Assembly: GCA_030037185.1 (NCBI GenBank)
Contig: JASHRR010001286.1
Coordinates: forward strand, 1-7,865
Reading direction: 5' to 3'
Source: Xanthobacteraceae bacterium
GTDB lineage: Bacteria > Pseudomonadota > Alphaproteobacteria > Rhizobiales > Xanthobacteraceae
DNA: 7,865 nucleotides
This document shows positions 1 through 5,690 of this stretch, one piece after another (position 1 is the stretch's first letter; each line of letters opens with the position of its first letter). Under the pieces are notes generated by a model, which saw only the letters and a list, made by a program, of their open reading frames with translations, was not told the origin of the DNA and searched no databases. The position numbers and the translations under genes were made by a program.

Positions 1-266
1 ACGAGGTCGATCAGCATTGGGGCCGGCTGTTCATGGGGGCCGCGCTGTCGACGGTGATCGGCATCGGCGCCGAGCTCGGCTCCAACGCCAACGACAGCGC
101 CATCGCGTCGGCGCTGCGGCAGGGCTCAAGCAACAGCCTCAGTCAGACCGGTCAGCAAATCACGCAGCGCAACCTCAACATTCAGCCGACACTCACCATC
201 CGGCCGGGGTTTCCGGTGCGGGTGATCATCAATCGCGACCTCGCTCTCGCAGCCTGGCAGGGCTGA
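1..266 (+). CDS. trbI: TrbI (VirB10-like) conjugal transfer protein, C-terminal fragment
   Basis: Only the last 87 codons are in the window; the reading frame is open from base 3 and the 5' end lies upstream. TrbI is the VirB10-type protein of P-type (trb) type IV secretion systems. It spans from the inner membrane to the outer-membrane core complex and helps build the mating channel. The visible part fits the end of the conserved VirB10/TrbI beta-barrel domain: a Gly/Ala-rich helix (GAALSTVIGIGAEL), a Gln/Asn-rich segment, then the hallmark ending IRPGFPVRVIINRDL and a short tail LAAWQG. The DUF2274 gene follows 41 bases downstream, which is the usual order at the end of trb operons in rhizobial integrative elements. 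The fragment shows no frameshift. Whether the gene is intact cannot be seen here. Confidence 0.9.
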   Translation, partial: EVDQHWGRLFMGAALSTVIGIGAELGSNANDSAIASALRQGSSNSLSQTGQQITQRNLNIQPTLTIRPGFPVRVIINRDLALAAWQG

Positions 267-307
267 AAGACCTGGTCGCAGACACTGTTTTATCGTGGAG
301 GTAAGCC

Positions 308-550
308 ATGGCCGATCTGAAACTTGGTCCGTTGCCCAATCAAAAAATGGTGCGGGTCACGATCATGCTGCCGGAGCCTCTCAGGCAAGAGCTTGATGCC
401 TATGCGCTCGAGCACAGCAGGCTCTATGGACCCGTAGAAACCGCAGCATTGATACCGCACATGCTGGAGGCGTTCCTCCGTGCGGATCGCGCCTGGTGCT
501 GCCGTCGAAGACAGATTCGGAACCAAGTCTCGACCGACCCGGCCGCTTAA
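308..550 (+). CDS. DUF2274 domain protein of trb conjugation operon
   Basis: This is an 80-residue soluble protein. Its N-terminal 60 residues match the DUF2274 pattern: LKLGPLP at 4-10, a charged strand (VRVTIMLPEPL, 15-25), a helix (QELDAYALEHSRL), then a Pro-Val-Glu element and the ending MLEAFLRADRAW at 52-63. DUF2274 proteins are typically encoded right after trbI; their role in conjugation is unknown. The first half resembles ribbon-helix-helix proteins in layout, so a regulatory DNA-binding role is possible but unproven. The start is supported by GGAGG at 296-300, seven bases before the ATG. The tail after residue 63 (CCRRRQIRNQ and on) is Cys/Arg-rich and diverges from what I expect of the family, so the C-terminus may be altered. 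Confidence 0.82.
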   Translation: MADLKLGPLPNQKMVRVTIMLPEPLRQELDAYALEHSRLYGPVETAALIPHMLEAFLRADRAWCCRRRQIRNQVSTDPAA

Positions 551-582
551 CACGCCATAAGCCGATTTCTCGATCGTAAACG

Positions 583-795
583 ATGAGCCGCGGACCACTC
601 CGTTTTAAGCAATCCGACGTCACCAAGGCGGTGCGCGCGGTCGTCGCTGCCGGCATAGGTGTTCGGGAAGTGGTAGTAGACGCCAACGGCGCAATCCGGA
701 TAATCGTAGGCGAGCCGGCTAATACCTCAAGTGTCGTAGACAACCAGGATGACCTCGACCGTGAGTTGGCGGAATTTGAGAGGGCACGCGGGTGA
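583..795 (+). CDS. small unrecognised protein translationally coupled to the integrase
   Basis: This is a 70-residue protein of unknown function. The predicted layout is a helix (VTKAVRAVVAAG, residues 13-24), a beta hairpin (VREVVVDANGAIRIIVG, 27-43), then a Ser/Thr linker and an acidic helix (DLDRELAEFERAR). I see no signal peptide or membrane segment. Its TGA stop overlaps the GTG start of the integrase (GTGA at 792-795), so translation of the two is probably coupled. No clear Shine-Dalgarno precedes the ATG, so its own translation may be weak. From memory, similar small proteins beginning RGPLxFKQ precede integrases in Bradyrhizobium islands. A recombination accessory role, such as excisionase or integrase partner, is an inference from position only; no standard Xis motif is visible. 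Confidence 0.72.
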   Translation: MSRGPLRFKQSDVTKAVRAVVAAGIGVREVVVDANGAIRIIVGEPANTSSVVDNQDDLDRELAEFERARG

Positions 796-1820
796 AGATT
801 GACCTTAAGGGCATCCACAGGGTCACCACGGGGGGACATACGTACTACTACGCCTGGCGCGGCGGCGGTCCACGGCTGCGCGGAGAGCCCGGATCGCCGG
901 AGTTCATCGCCTCCTACTACGAAGCCTGTGCTGAGGCCCGAACTCCGGACACCGGGCGGTTCGGCTCGGTGGTGGTCGCGTACAAGGCGAGTGGCGACTA
1001 CAAGAAGCTGGCGGACTCCACGAAGCGCAATTGGAGCCGGTGGCTAGATCAAATTGCCGACTACTTCGGCGAGCTCCACGTCGCGCAGTTCGATCGGCCG
1101 GAGAAGATCAGGCCAGTCATTCGGCGCTGGCGCAACCAATGGGACGACAAGCCACGAACGGCCGATTACGCTATGCAGGTGCTATCCCGCGTGCTGTCCC
1201 ATGCGGTCGATCCGCTCGGCAGGATCGCCAGCAACCCGTGCGAGGGTATCAAGCAATTGTATCGCGGCGACCGATCCGAGATCATCTGGACCGATTCCGA
1301 CATCGCCCATATCAAGCAGACCTGCGCGATCGAGATAGAGCATGCCGCGGACCTGGCCGGGCACACGGGCTTAAGACTTGGCGACCTACTGCGGGTGTCC
1401 TGGTCACATGTCGGCGCCGATGCCATTACCCTGACGACCGGCAAGAGTCGGCACCGCCGTGAGGTGATTATCCCGCTCTACGATGCTCTGCGGCGAGTCC
1501 TGGACAACATCCCGAAGCGATCGACGGTCATCCTGACGAACAGTAGGCATCGCCCTTGGACTGAGAACAGCTTCGGCAGTGCCTTCAACCGGGCGAAGAT
1601 CAACGCCGGCATGGAGGATCGCGATCTTCACTTCCACGACTTGCGCGGCACCGCCGCGACCAGGTTCTACATCGCCGGCCTGTCCGCCCGCGTCATCGCC
1701 GAGATCATGGGCTGGGAGGAGGAATACGTGGAGAAAATCCTTCGCCGGTACGTGGGCCGCAATGCCGCAACCAGGGCGGCCATAGCACAGCTCAATCGCG
1801 CCAGCCGGGACGAAGGGTAA
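792..1820 (+). CDS. tyrosine recombinase / integrase of the integrative element
   Basis: This 342-residue site-specific recombinase would integrate and excise the element by strand exchange at tRNA-Gly. Residues about 55-155 form the helical core-binding domain. The catalytic domain follows with the full set of active-site residues: R195 in TGLRLGDLL, K218 in the beta turn TTGKSR, H282 and R285 in HFHDLRG, W308 in the box II position usually held by His or Trp (MGWEEE), and the nucleophile Y320 in ILRRYVG. Nothing essential is missing, so the enzyme is probably active. The start is GTG, overlapping the upstream small gene by four bases. The stop lies 52 bases from the CCA end of tRNA-Gly(CCC), so the gene is transcribed toward the attachment site. 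It shares direction with trbI and DUF2274 and could be read through from the conjugation operon. Confidence 0.93.
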   Translation: MKIDLKGIHRVTTGGHTYYYAWRGGGPRLRGEPGSPEFIASYYEACAEARTPDTGRFGSVVVAYKASGDYKKLADSTKRNWSRWLDQIADYFGELHVAQFDRPEKIRPVIRRWRNQWDDKPRTADYAMQVLSRVLSHAVDPLGRIASNPCEGIKQLYRGDRSEIIWTDSDIAHIKQTCAIEIEHAADLAGHTGLRLGDLLRVSWSHVGADAITLTTGKSRHRREVIIPLYDALRRVLDNIPKRSTVILTNSRHRPWTENSFGSAFNRAKINAGMEDRDLHFHDLRGTAATRFYIAGLSARVIAEIMGWEEEYVEKILRRYVGRNAATRAAIAQLNRASRDEG

Positions 1821-1827
1821 ACAAACC

Positions 1828-1847
1828 CTGTAAAAACCACTGTAAAA
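1828..1847. repeat. two CTGTAAAA direct repeats between integrase and attachment site
   Basis: CTGTAAAA occurs at 1828-1835 and again at 1840-1847, with start points 12 bases apart, followed at once by a partial third unit CTGT (1848-1851). They lie in the short AT-richer gap between the integrase stop and the tRNA 3' end. Short direct repeats in this position are typical of arm-type sites for integrases or accessory factors, but no binding data are available and chance cannot be excluded. Confidence 0.4.
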
Positions 1848-1872
1848 CTGTCGCCAGAAATCAGCTAAGTCC

Positions 1873-1920
1873 TGGAGCGGGCGAAGGGAATCGAACCCTC
1901 GTATGCAGCTTGGGAAGCTG
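1873..1920. other. probable element-chromosome junction (att site) in tRNA-Gly 3' end
   Basis: Tyrosine integrases of ICEs often recombine within the 3' half of a tRNA gene. Here integrase, short repeats and the tRNA 3' end lie in that order, so the att core probably lies within the tRNA 3' half. The exact core cannot be fixed, because the matching copy at the other end of the element is outside the window; the given span covers the 3' half and anticodon arm. DNA to the left is inferred to be mobile and DNA to the right chromosomal. Confidence 0.6.
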
Positions 1921-1946
1921 CCGTTCTGCCATTGAACTACGCCCGC
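1873..1946 (-). tRNA. tRNA-Gly, anticodon CCC
   Basis: The minus strand folds into a complete cloverleaf. The acceptor stem is GCGGGCG (1940-1946) pairing with CGCCCGC (1877-1883). The D arm is GTTC...AGAAC. The anticodon stem GCAGC/GCTGC carries loop TTCCCAA with anticodon CCC at 1912-1914. The T arm has the TTCGATT loop. The discriminator is T at 1876 and the CCA end is encoded (1873-1875). The anticodon reads GGG glycine codons. The 3' end faces an integrase gene 52 bases away, which marks this tRNA as the integration site of the element. The gene stays intact, as expected when an element restores the 3' part on insertion. Confidence 0.96.
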
Positions 1947-1956
1947 GAACGGCGTC

Positions 1957-1984
1957 AGCCTACACCAAACCGGCGCCGGGTCCA
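1957..1984 (-). promoter_or_regulatory. possible promoter of tRNA-Gly
   Basis: On the minus strand TGGACC (1979-1984) and TAGGCT (1957-1962) are separated by 16 bases and end 10 bases before the mature tRNA 5' end. Both hexamers are imperfect. The position is right for a short-leader tRNA promoter, but the match is weak. The rest of 1963-2162, between the tRNA and the dcd stop, shows no gene or convincing terminator. Confidence 0.35.
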
Positions 1985-2162
1985 GCCATTGACGGATCAT
2001 CCAAGACGTCGCACCCGCCGCGTTCCGATCCACGACGCCCCTGACCTGCGAGATGGCGCGGTGCTCCGCAAGTCGCAGCACGGTAAAAATTCAGCCGAAA
2101 GATGGCGCCGGGGCCCACTCAACGCGCCGCCTGCAAACGCAATGCGGTCAGGAAACGGTTAT

Positions 2163-3269
2163 CTACCCGCGAAAGTGCTTGGACAGCTTCAAGCCCTGCG
2201 CCTGGTAGGTCGAACCGATGCTCCGGCCATAGAGCGCATCGGGCCGCACCAGCATGCGTTCGTAGACGAGCCGGCCGACGATCTGGCCGTGCTCGATAAT
2301 GAATGGCACCTCGCGGGAACGCACCTCCAGCACCGCGCGCGAGCCTCGCCCGCCGGCGCCCGCGTAACCGAATCCTGGATCGAAGAAGCCCGCGTAGTGG
2401 ACGCGGAATTCGCCGACAAGCGGATCAAACGGCACCATCTCGGCGGCATAATCGGGCGGCACCTGGACGGCCTCCTTGGACGCCAGGATGTAGAATTCGT
2501 CGGGGTCGAGAATCAGGCTGCGGTCGTGTCTGGCGCGGATCGGCTCCCAGAATTCCGCAATATCGTAGCTGGCGCGGCGATCCACATCGATGACGCCGGT
2601 ATGGCGCTTGGCGCGGTAACCGATGGATTTATCCGCGCCGAAGCCGACGAGATCGACACCGACCAGAACGCCGTCGGAAAGGTCTGGAGCTTCGCTGTCA
2701 ACCAGGCGCTCGCGCCAATGCAGTGTGGCAAGGGCATCGTCCGTCAGCACCGCATGGCCGCGGCGAAACCTCAGCTGCGACAGACGCGACCCTTCGCGTA
2801 CCAGCACCGGGAAGGTGCGCGGGCTGATCTCGGCGTAAAGCGGACCATGGTAGCCGGCATTAACGCGGTCGAATCCACGGGTCTGGTCGGCGATCACCCG
2901 GGTGAAGACATCAAGCCGGCCGGTCGAGCTTTTCGGATTGGCGGAGGCTGCGATGTCCGGCGGCAAGCATAGGCTTTCCATCAGAGGCACGATGTAGACG
3001 CACCCGGTCTCGAGCACGGCGCCGTCGCCGAGCGGAATCTCGTGCAGCTTCAGTTCGTCGATGCGCTCTCCCACGGTGGAAGCGCGCCCCGGCAGGAAAC
3101 TGGCCCGGACCCGATAGGCGATCTCGCCGAGACGCAGGTCAACGCTCGCAGGCTGGATCTGATCGTCCTCGAGCGCGCTCGCCGGGATAAGGACGCCGGC
3201 CTTGACAAGCGCCGCAATCAGGCGATCGGGTAGGATGCCTTTTTCGTCGGCAGGCAAATTCAACGACAC
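2163..3269 (-). CDS. dcd: dCTP deaminase, long two-domain form
   Basis: This enzyme deaminates dCTP to dUTP and ammonia, feeding dUMP and hence dTMP synthesis in the cytosol. At 368 residues it is about twice the length of E. coli Dcd and fits the alphaproteobacterial long form. The first half has the dUTPase-like signature: QIQPASVDLRLG (37-48), the nucleotide-binding KSSTGR (113-118) and the strand AEISP, with E147 aligning with the catalytic Glu of E. coli Dcd. The second half repeats the fold at a near-constant offset of 168 residues: Y92/Y260, PPD 103-105/271-273, E147/E315, P154/P322, G160/G328. It lacks the SSxxR motif, so it is probably structural. The start is GTG, with AGGA eight bases upstream and no better ATG nearby. 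The gene is divergent from metZ and appears to be a single-gene unit. Confidence 0.92.
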   Translation of the reverse strand: MSLNLPADEKGILPDRLIAALVKAGVLIPASALEDDQIQPASVDLRLGEIAYRVRASFLPGRASTVGERIDELKLHEIPLGDGAVLETGCVYIVPLMESLCLPPDIAASANPKSSTGRLDVFTRVIADQTRGFDRVNAGYHGPLYAEISPRTFPVLVREGSRLSQLRFRRGHAVLTDDALATLHWRERLVDSEAPDLSDGVLVGVDLVGFGADKSIGYRAKRHTGVIDVDRRASYDIAEFWEPIRARHDRSLILDPDEFYILASKEAVQVPPDYAAEMVPFDPLVGEFRVHYAGFFDPGFGYAGAGGRGSRAVLEVRSREVPFIIEHGQIVGRLVYERMLVRPDALYGRSIGSTYQAQGLKLSKHFRG

Positions 3270-3410
3270 GGGCGCTGTCCTGCTTCAAACCGGCCTGGGT
3301 GAAGACCGCTGCAGGCGTCTCGCGCGCTTAGCCGCTCCTGGGGGAGGACAGGCGGGACGCTCGCGTAAGCTCGCGGGGCCTGAAAGTCTCCGCTTTATCC
3401 GATGGTCGCC

Positions 3411-3439
3411 TTGACGGAAAGCCTTTCGACGCCTATGAG
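3411..3439 (+). promoter_or_regulatory. predicted metZ promoter
   Basis: TTGACG (3411-3416, preceded by C to give the CTTGAC form favoured in alphaproteobacteria) and TATGAG (3434-3439) are separated by 17 bases. Transcription would start near 3446, just ahead of the SAM-II aptamer at 3451, so the whole aptamer would be in the leader RNA. That fit of position raises confidence above the motif match alone. Confidence 0.6.
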
Positions 3440-3450
3440 TTTGGTTATCC

Positions 3451-3504
3451 CGTGGTCATTTGAGCCGGCCGGCTTGCAGCCACGTTAAACAAATCGCTAA
3501 AAGG
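3451..3504 (+). promoter_or_regulatory. SAM-II riboswitch aptamer
   Basis: The leader carries the characteristic SAM-II sequence. It opens with CGTGG (3451-3455), followed by TCATTTGA, a CGGCC/GGCTTGC segment, then CCACG (3480-3484), which closes stem P1 with CGTGG. The conserved tail GTTAAACAAATCGCTAAAAGG (3484-3504) supplies the strands of the H-type pseudoknot. SAM-II aptamers bind S-adenosylmethionine and in alphaproteobacteria lie upstream of methionine genes such as metA, metX and metZ, lowering expression when SAM is plentiful. Here the aptamer ends 70 bases before the metZ start, so direct masking of the ribosome site by the aptamer looks unlikely; a following hairpin with a T-run suggests control at transcription. 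Confidence 0.93.
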
Positions 3505-3554
3505 CCGGGGATGCGTACCCGGTCTTTGGGAAAGTTCCCTCGGCCGGGTTTTTT
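3505..3554 (+). terminator. riboswitch expression platform: intrinsic terminator with competing hairpin
   Basis: CCCGG at 3518-3522 can pair with CCGGG at 3544-3548, enclosing a small GGGA/TCCC hairpin (3528-3539) and followed by six T (3549-3554): an intrinsic terminator inside the metZ leader. The same CCCGG can instead pair with CCGGG at 3505-3509, directly after the aptamer, giving a mutually exclusive antiterminator. This is the layout of a transcription-attenuating riboswitch, in which SAM binding would favour the terminator. The pairing is read by eye and no energies were computed. Confidence 0.7.
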
Positions 3555-3574
3555 GTTGGCCAAAGGAGGCCCCG

Positions 3575-4759
3575 ATGTCCGTGTCCCGCGACCTCAGCCC
3601 CGAAACGCGGCTCGTTCACGCCGGTACTCTGCGTTCGCAATTCGGCGAAACGTCGGAAGCGTTGTTCCTCACGCAAGGCTTTGTCTACGCCAGTGCCGAG
3701 CAGTGCGAGGCCCGCTTTACCGGCGCCGATCCGGGCTACCAGTACTCGCGGTTTTCGAATCCCACAGTACACATGCTGGAGAGCCGGATGGCTGCGTTCG
3801 AGGGGGCCGAAGCAGCTCGCGCCACCGCAACCGGCATGGCGGCGGTCCATAATGCCATCGTCGGACAGGTGAAGGCCGGCGATCACGTGATTGCCGCCAA
3901 GGCGCTGTTTGGTTCATGCCGCTGGGTGGTAGAGGAATTTCTGCCGCGGTTCGGCGTCGCCTCGACGCTCGTTGACGGGCTCGATCTCGATGAGTGGCGC
4001 AGCGCCATCCGGCCGAACACGAAAGTGTTCTTTCTCGAAAGCCCGACCAATCCGACACTCGAGGTTCTCGATATCGCTGCGATCGCGGCGCTCGCCCATG
4101 ACGCCGGGGCCCGCCTCGTGGTGGACAATGTGTTCGCGACCCCGATCTACCAGTCTCCGCTGGAGCTCGGGGCCGATTGCGTCGTTTATTCGGCGACCAA
4201 GCATATTGACGGCCAGGGCCGCTGCCTCGGGGGCGTTATCCTGGGGTCGGAAAAGTTCATCCAGGACAATATCCATAACCTGCTTCGCCAAACCGGACCG
4301 GCGATGTCGCCGTTCAATGCCTGGGTGCTGCTCAAGGGTCTGGAGACGCTGCCGCTGCGGGTCGCCCGGCAAACCCAAAATGCCGCCGCGATCGCCGACT
4401 TGCTCGCAGGCCATCCCAAAATCACCCGGCTTGTCTATCCAGGCCGGGCTGACCACCCACAGGCGGCGACCATCAAAAAGCAGATGCGCGGTGGATCAAA
4501 CCTGGTGGCGTTCGAGGTGGCGGGCGGCAAGCCGGCGGCGTTTCGCTTTCTCAACGCATTGAAGCTGGTGCACATCACCAACAATCTGGGCGATGCAAAG
4601 AGCCTGATCACCCATCCGGCAACCACGACCCACCAACGGTTGACCCCGGCGGCACGCGCCGAACTCGGCATCAGCGACGGGCTGGTGAGGCTCTCGGTCG
4701 GTCTTGAACACCTTGATGATATCGCGGCGGACCTGACCGTGGCGCTGGAAAAGGCGTGA
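3575..4759 (+). CDS. metZ: O-succinylhomoserine sulfhydrylase (MetZ)
   Basis: This cytosolic, pyridoxal-phosphate (PLP)-dependent enzyme joins O-succinylhomoserine and sulfide to make homocysteine, the direct-sulfhydrylation branch of methionine synthesis. The 394 residues match the Cys/Met metabolism PLP family. Visible motifs are YSRFSNPT (57-64, phosphate contact from the neighbouring subunit), ATGMAA (85-90), ESPTNPT (155-161), VVDNVFATP (182-190, D184 holding the PLP ring nitrogen), SATKHIDGQGR (206-216) with K209 as the Schiff-base lysine, SLITHPATTTH (343-353) and R372 binding the substrate carboxylate. The start has a strong Shine-Dalgarno AAAGGAGG (3562-3569) five bases upstream. That site lies in the loop and 3' arm of a small GGCC/GGCC hairpin (3558-3571). 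Family members are hard to split by sequence, so an O-acetylhomoserine sulfhydrylase or gamma-synthase is possible; the SAM-II leader and overall match favour MetZ. Confidence 0.92.
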   Translation: MSVSRDLSPETRLVHAGTLRSQFGETSEALFLTQGFVYASAEQCEARFTGADPGYQYSRFSNPTVHMLESRMAAFEGAEAARATATGMAAVHNAIVGQVKAGDHVIAAKALFGSCRWVVEEFLPRFGVASTLVDGLDLDEWRSAIRPNTKVFFLESPTNPTLEVLDIAAIAALAHDAGARLVVDNVFATPIYQSPLELGADCVVYSATKHIDGQGRCLGGVILGSEKFIQDNIHNLLRQTGPAMSPFNAWVLLKGLETLPLRVARQTQNAAAIADLLAGHPKITRLVYPGRADHPQAATIKKQMRGGSNLVAFEVAGGKPAAFRFLNALKLVHITNNLGDAKSLITHPATTTHQRLTPAARAELGISDGLVRLSVGLEHLDDIAADLTVALEKA

Positions 4760-4891
4760 GGCCTGCGTGCCGGCCAACCTCGCGGAGAAGCACAGTGGTG
4801 GGCGGCGAGCGGGAGACACGAACGCCGGACGCGGCACACAAGAACCTTGCCGACGCTCCAACTCAGCGTGCAGGACAAAAACGGGTGTGAG

Positions 4892-5686
4892 CTATTTCGC
4901 GGTTACCGCCCCGGCAGACACAACCGGTTGCGTTGCCGCGTCGGCAATGGCAGCGCCCAACAGCTTCGCAAAGCACCCGTAGCCCCAATCGTTCATGTGC
5001 AACAGATCCGGCGACAGGAATGTCTCGAATGGAATCGCCGCTGCATCGTGCCATTCCCTCATGACGGCAAAGCGCGGAAACAGATCAACGCCGCGGCTGG
5101 CGGACGCCGCCGCAATGTCACTCACCATGCCTTCCGCGTCGGGCTTGGCAAGCACCTTCGGGGCAAATTGCGGATCGATCAGCACCACGTCGGCGCCAAG
5201 CGCCTTCATGCGTGCGAGGCCATCAACGATCAGCTGGTCAACCGGTCCAATCGGACTATCGCGCAGCACCGCGTTGGTACCGACCTGCCACAGCACCACA
5301 TCAGGCTTGTCATCGGCGGCGGCCTGGTCAAACCGTGCCAGCATATCGGCGGCTTCTTCGCCGTTGACGCCACGGTTTACCACAGTGATGGCCGCTCCGG
5401 GAAACCGGCTGCGCAATTCGACCTCGAGACGGGCCGGATATGACGCCGCCGGGCTGCTGGCGCCCGCGCCGGCGGTCGATGAGGAGCCAAGGGCCATTAT
5501 GGTTACCGGGTGCCCGGCCGCGATGAGCCGTCGCATCCGCGGCAATGGCGCGGAAAGCCGCCCCAAATGGGCATTGTCGCTGCACGCGTAGGCAGCGTCA
5601 TCCGCCCCGGCTGCCGAGGCGGGCGGGCACAGCGCTGTCCCGGCAAGGATGGCGGCGACCGCGAAGGAGCGAATTGAACGAGTCAC
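4892..5686 (-). CDS. exported SGNH/GDSL-family hydrolase or acyltransferase, catalytic motifs intact
   Basis: The product is 264 residues from a GTG start four bases after the stop of the upstream gene. The start is chosen because it opens straight into a signal peptide: Arg-rich N-terminus, hydrophobic core FAVAAILAGTAL, likely cleavage after PPASA near residue 25. The open frame runs further upstream but only overlaps the neighbour. The SGNH fold motifs are complete: block I LGSSSTAG with nucleophile S69, block II G106 in NRGVNG, block III GTN with N138, and block V D217-x-x-H220. Such enzymes hydrolyse or transfer acyl groups on glycans, lipids or peptidoglycan. Location in the periplasm and co-transcription with an OpgC-family acyltransferase suggest a glycan acyl group as substrate, which is inference. 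It is homologous to the gene just upstream. Confidence 0.88.
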   Translation of the reverse strand: MTRSIRSFAVAAILAGTALCPPASAAGADDAAYACSDNAHLGRLSAPLPRMRRLIAAGHPVTIMALGSSSTAGAGASSPAASYPARLEVELRSRFPGAAITVVNRGVNGEEAADMLARFDQAAADDKPDVVLWQVGTNAVLRDSPIGPVDQLIVDGLARMKALGADVVLIDPQFAPKVLAKPDAEGMVSDIAAASASRGVDLFPRFAVMREWHDAAAIPFETFLSPDLLHMNDWGYGCFAKLLGAAIADAATQPVVSAGAVTAK

Positions 5687-5690
5687 GGGA

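Noticed and set aside
2095..2145. GGCGC/GCGCC inverted repeat downstream of dcd
   Set aside because: The stem is five pairs with a 17-base or longer loop and only a short T-run on the minus strand; it could easily be chance in this GC-rich DNA.
1932..2972. Long plus-strand open frame of 346 codons over the dcd region
   Set aside because: It is antisense to dcd, starts inside the tRNA gene, has no family features and is the kind of shadow frame common in GC-rich DNA. The minus-strand Dcd motifs are unmistakable.
3360..3376. GCTCGCG direct repeat in the dcd-metZ intergenic region
   Set aside because: Two 7-base copies separated by TAA are short and GC-rich, lie upstream of the metZ promoter, and match no operator I know.
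3460..3852. Plus-strand 130-codon frame starting inside the metZ leader
   Set aside because: It overlaps the riboswitch and the start of metZ in another frame and has no recognisable domain.
4760..4891. Possible bidirectional terminator between metZ and the SGNH gene
   Set aside because: Only a weak GACGCT/AGCGT pairing (around 4853-4870) is visible, with no adjacent T-run on either strand, so I do not call a terminator.
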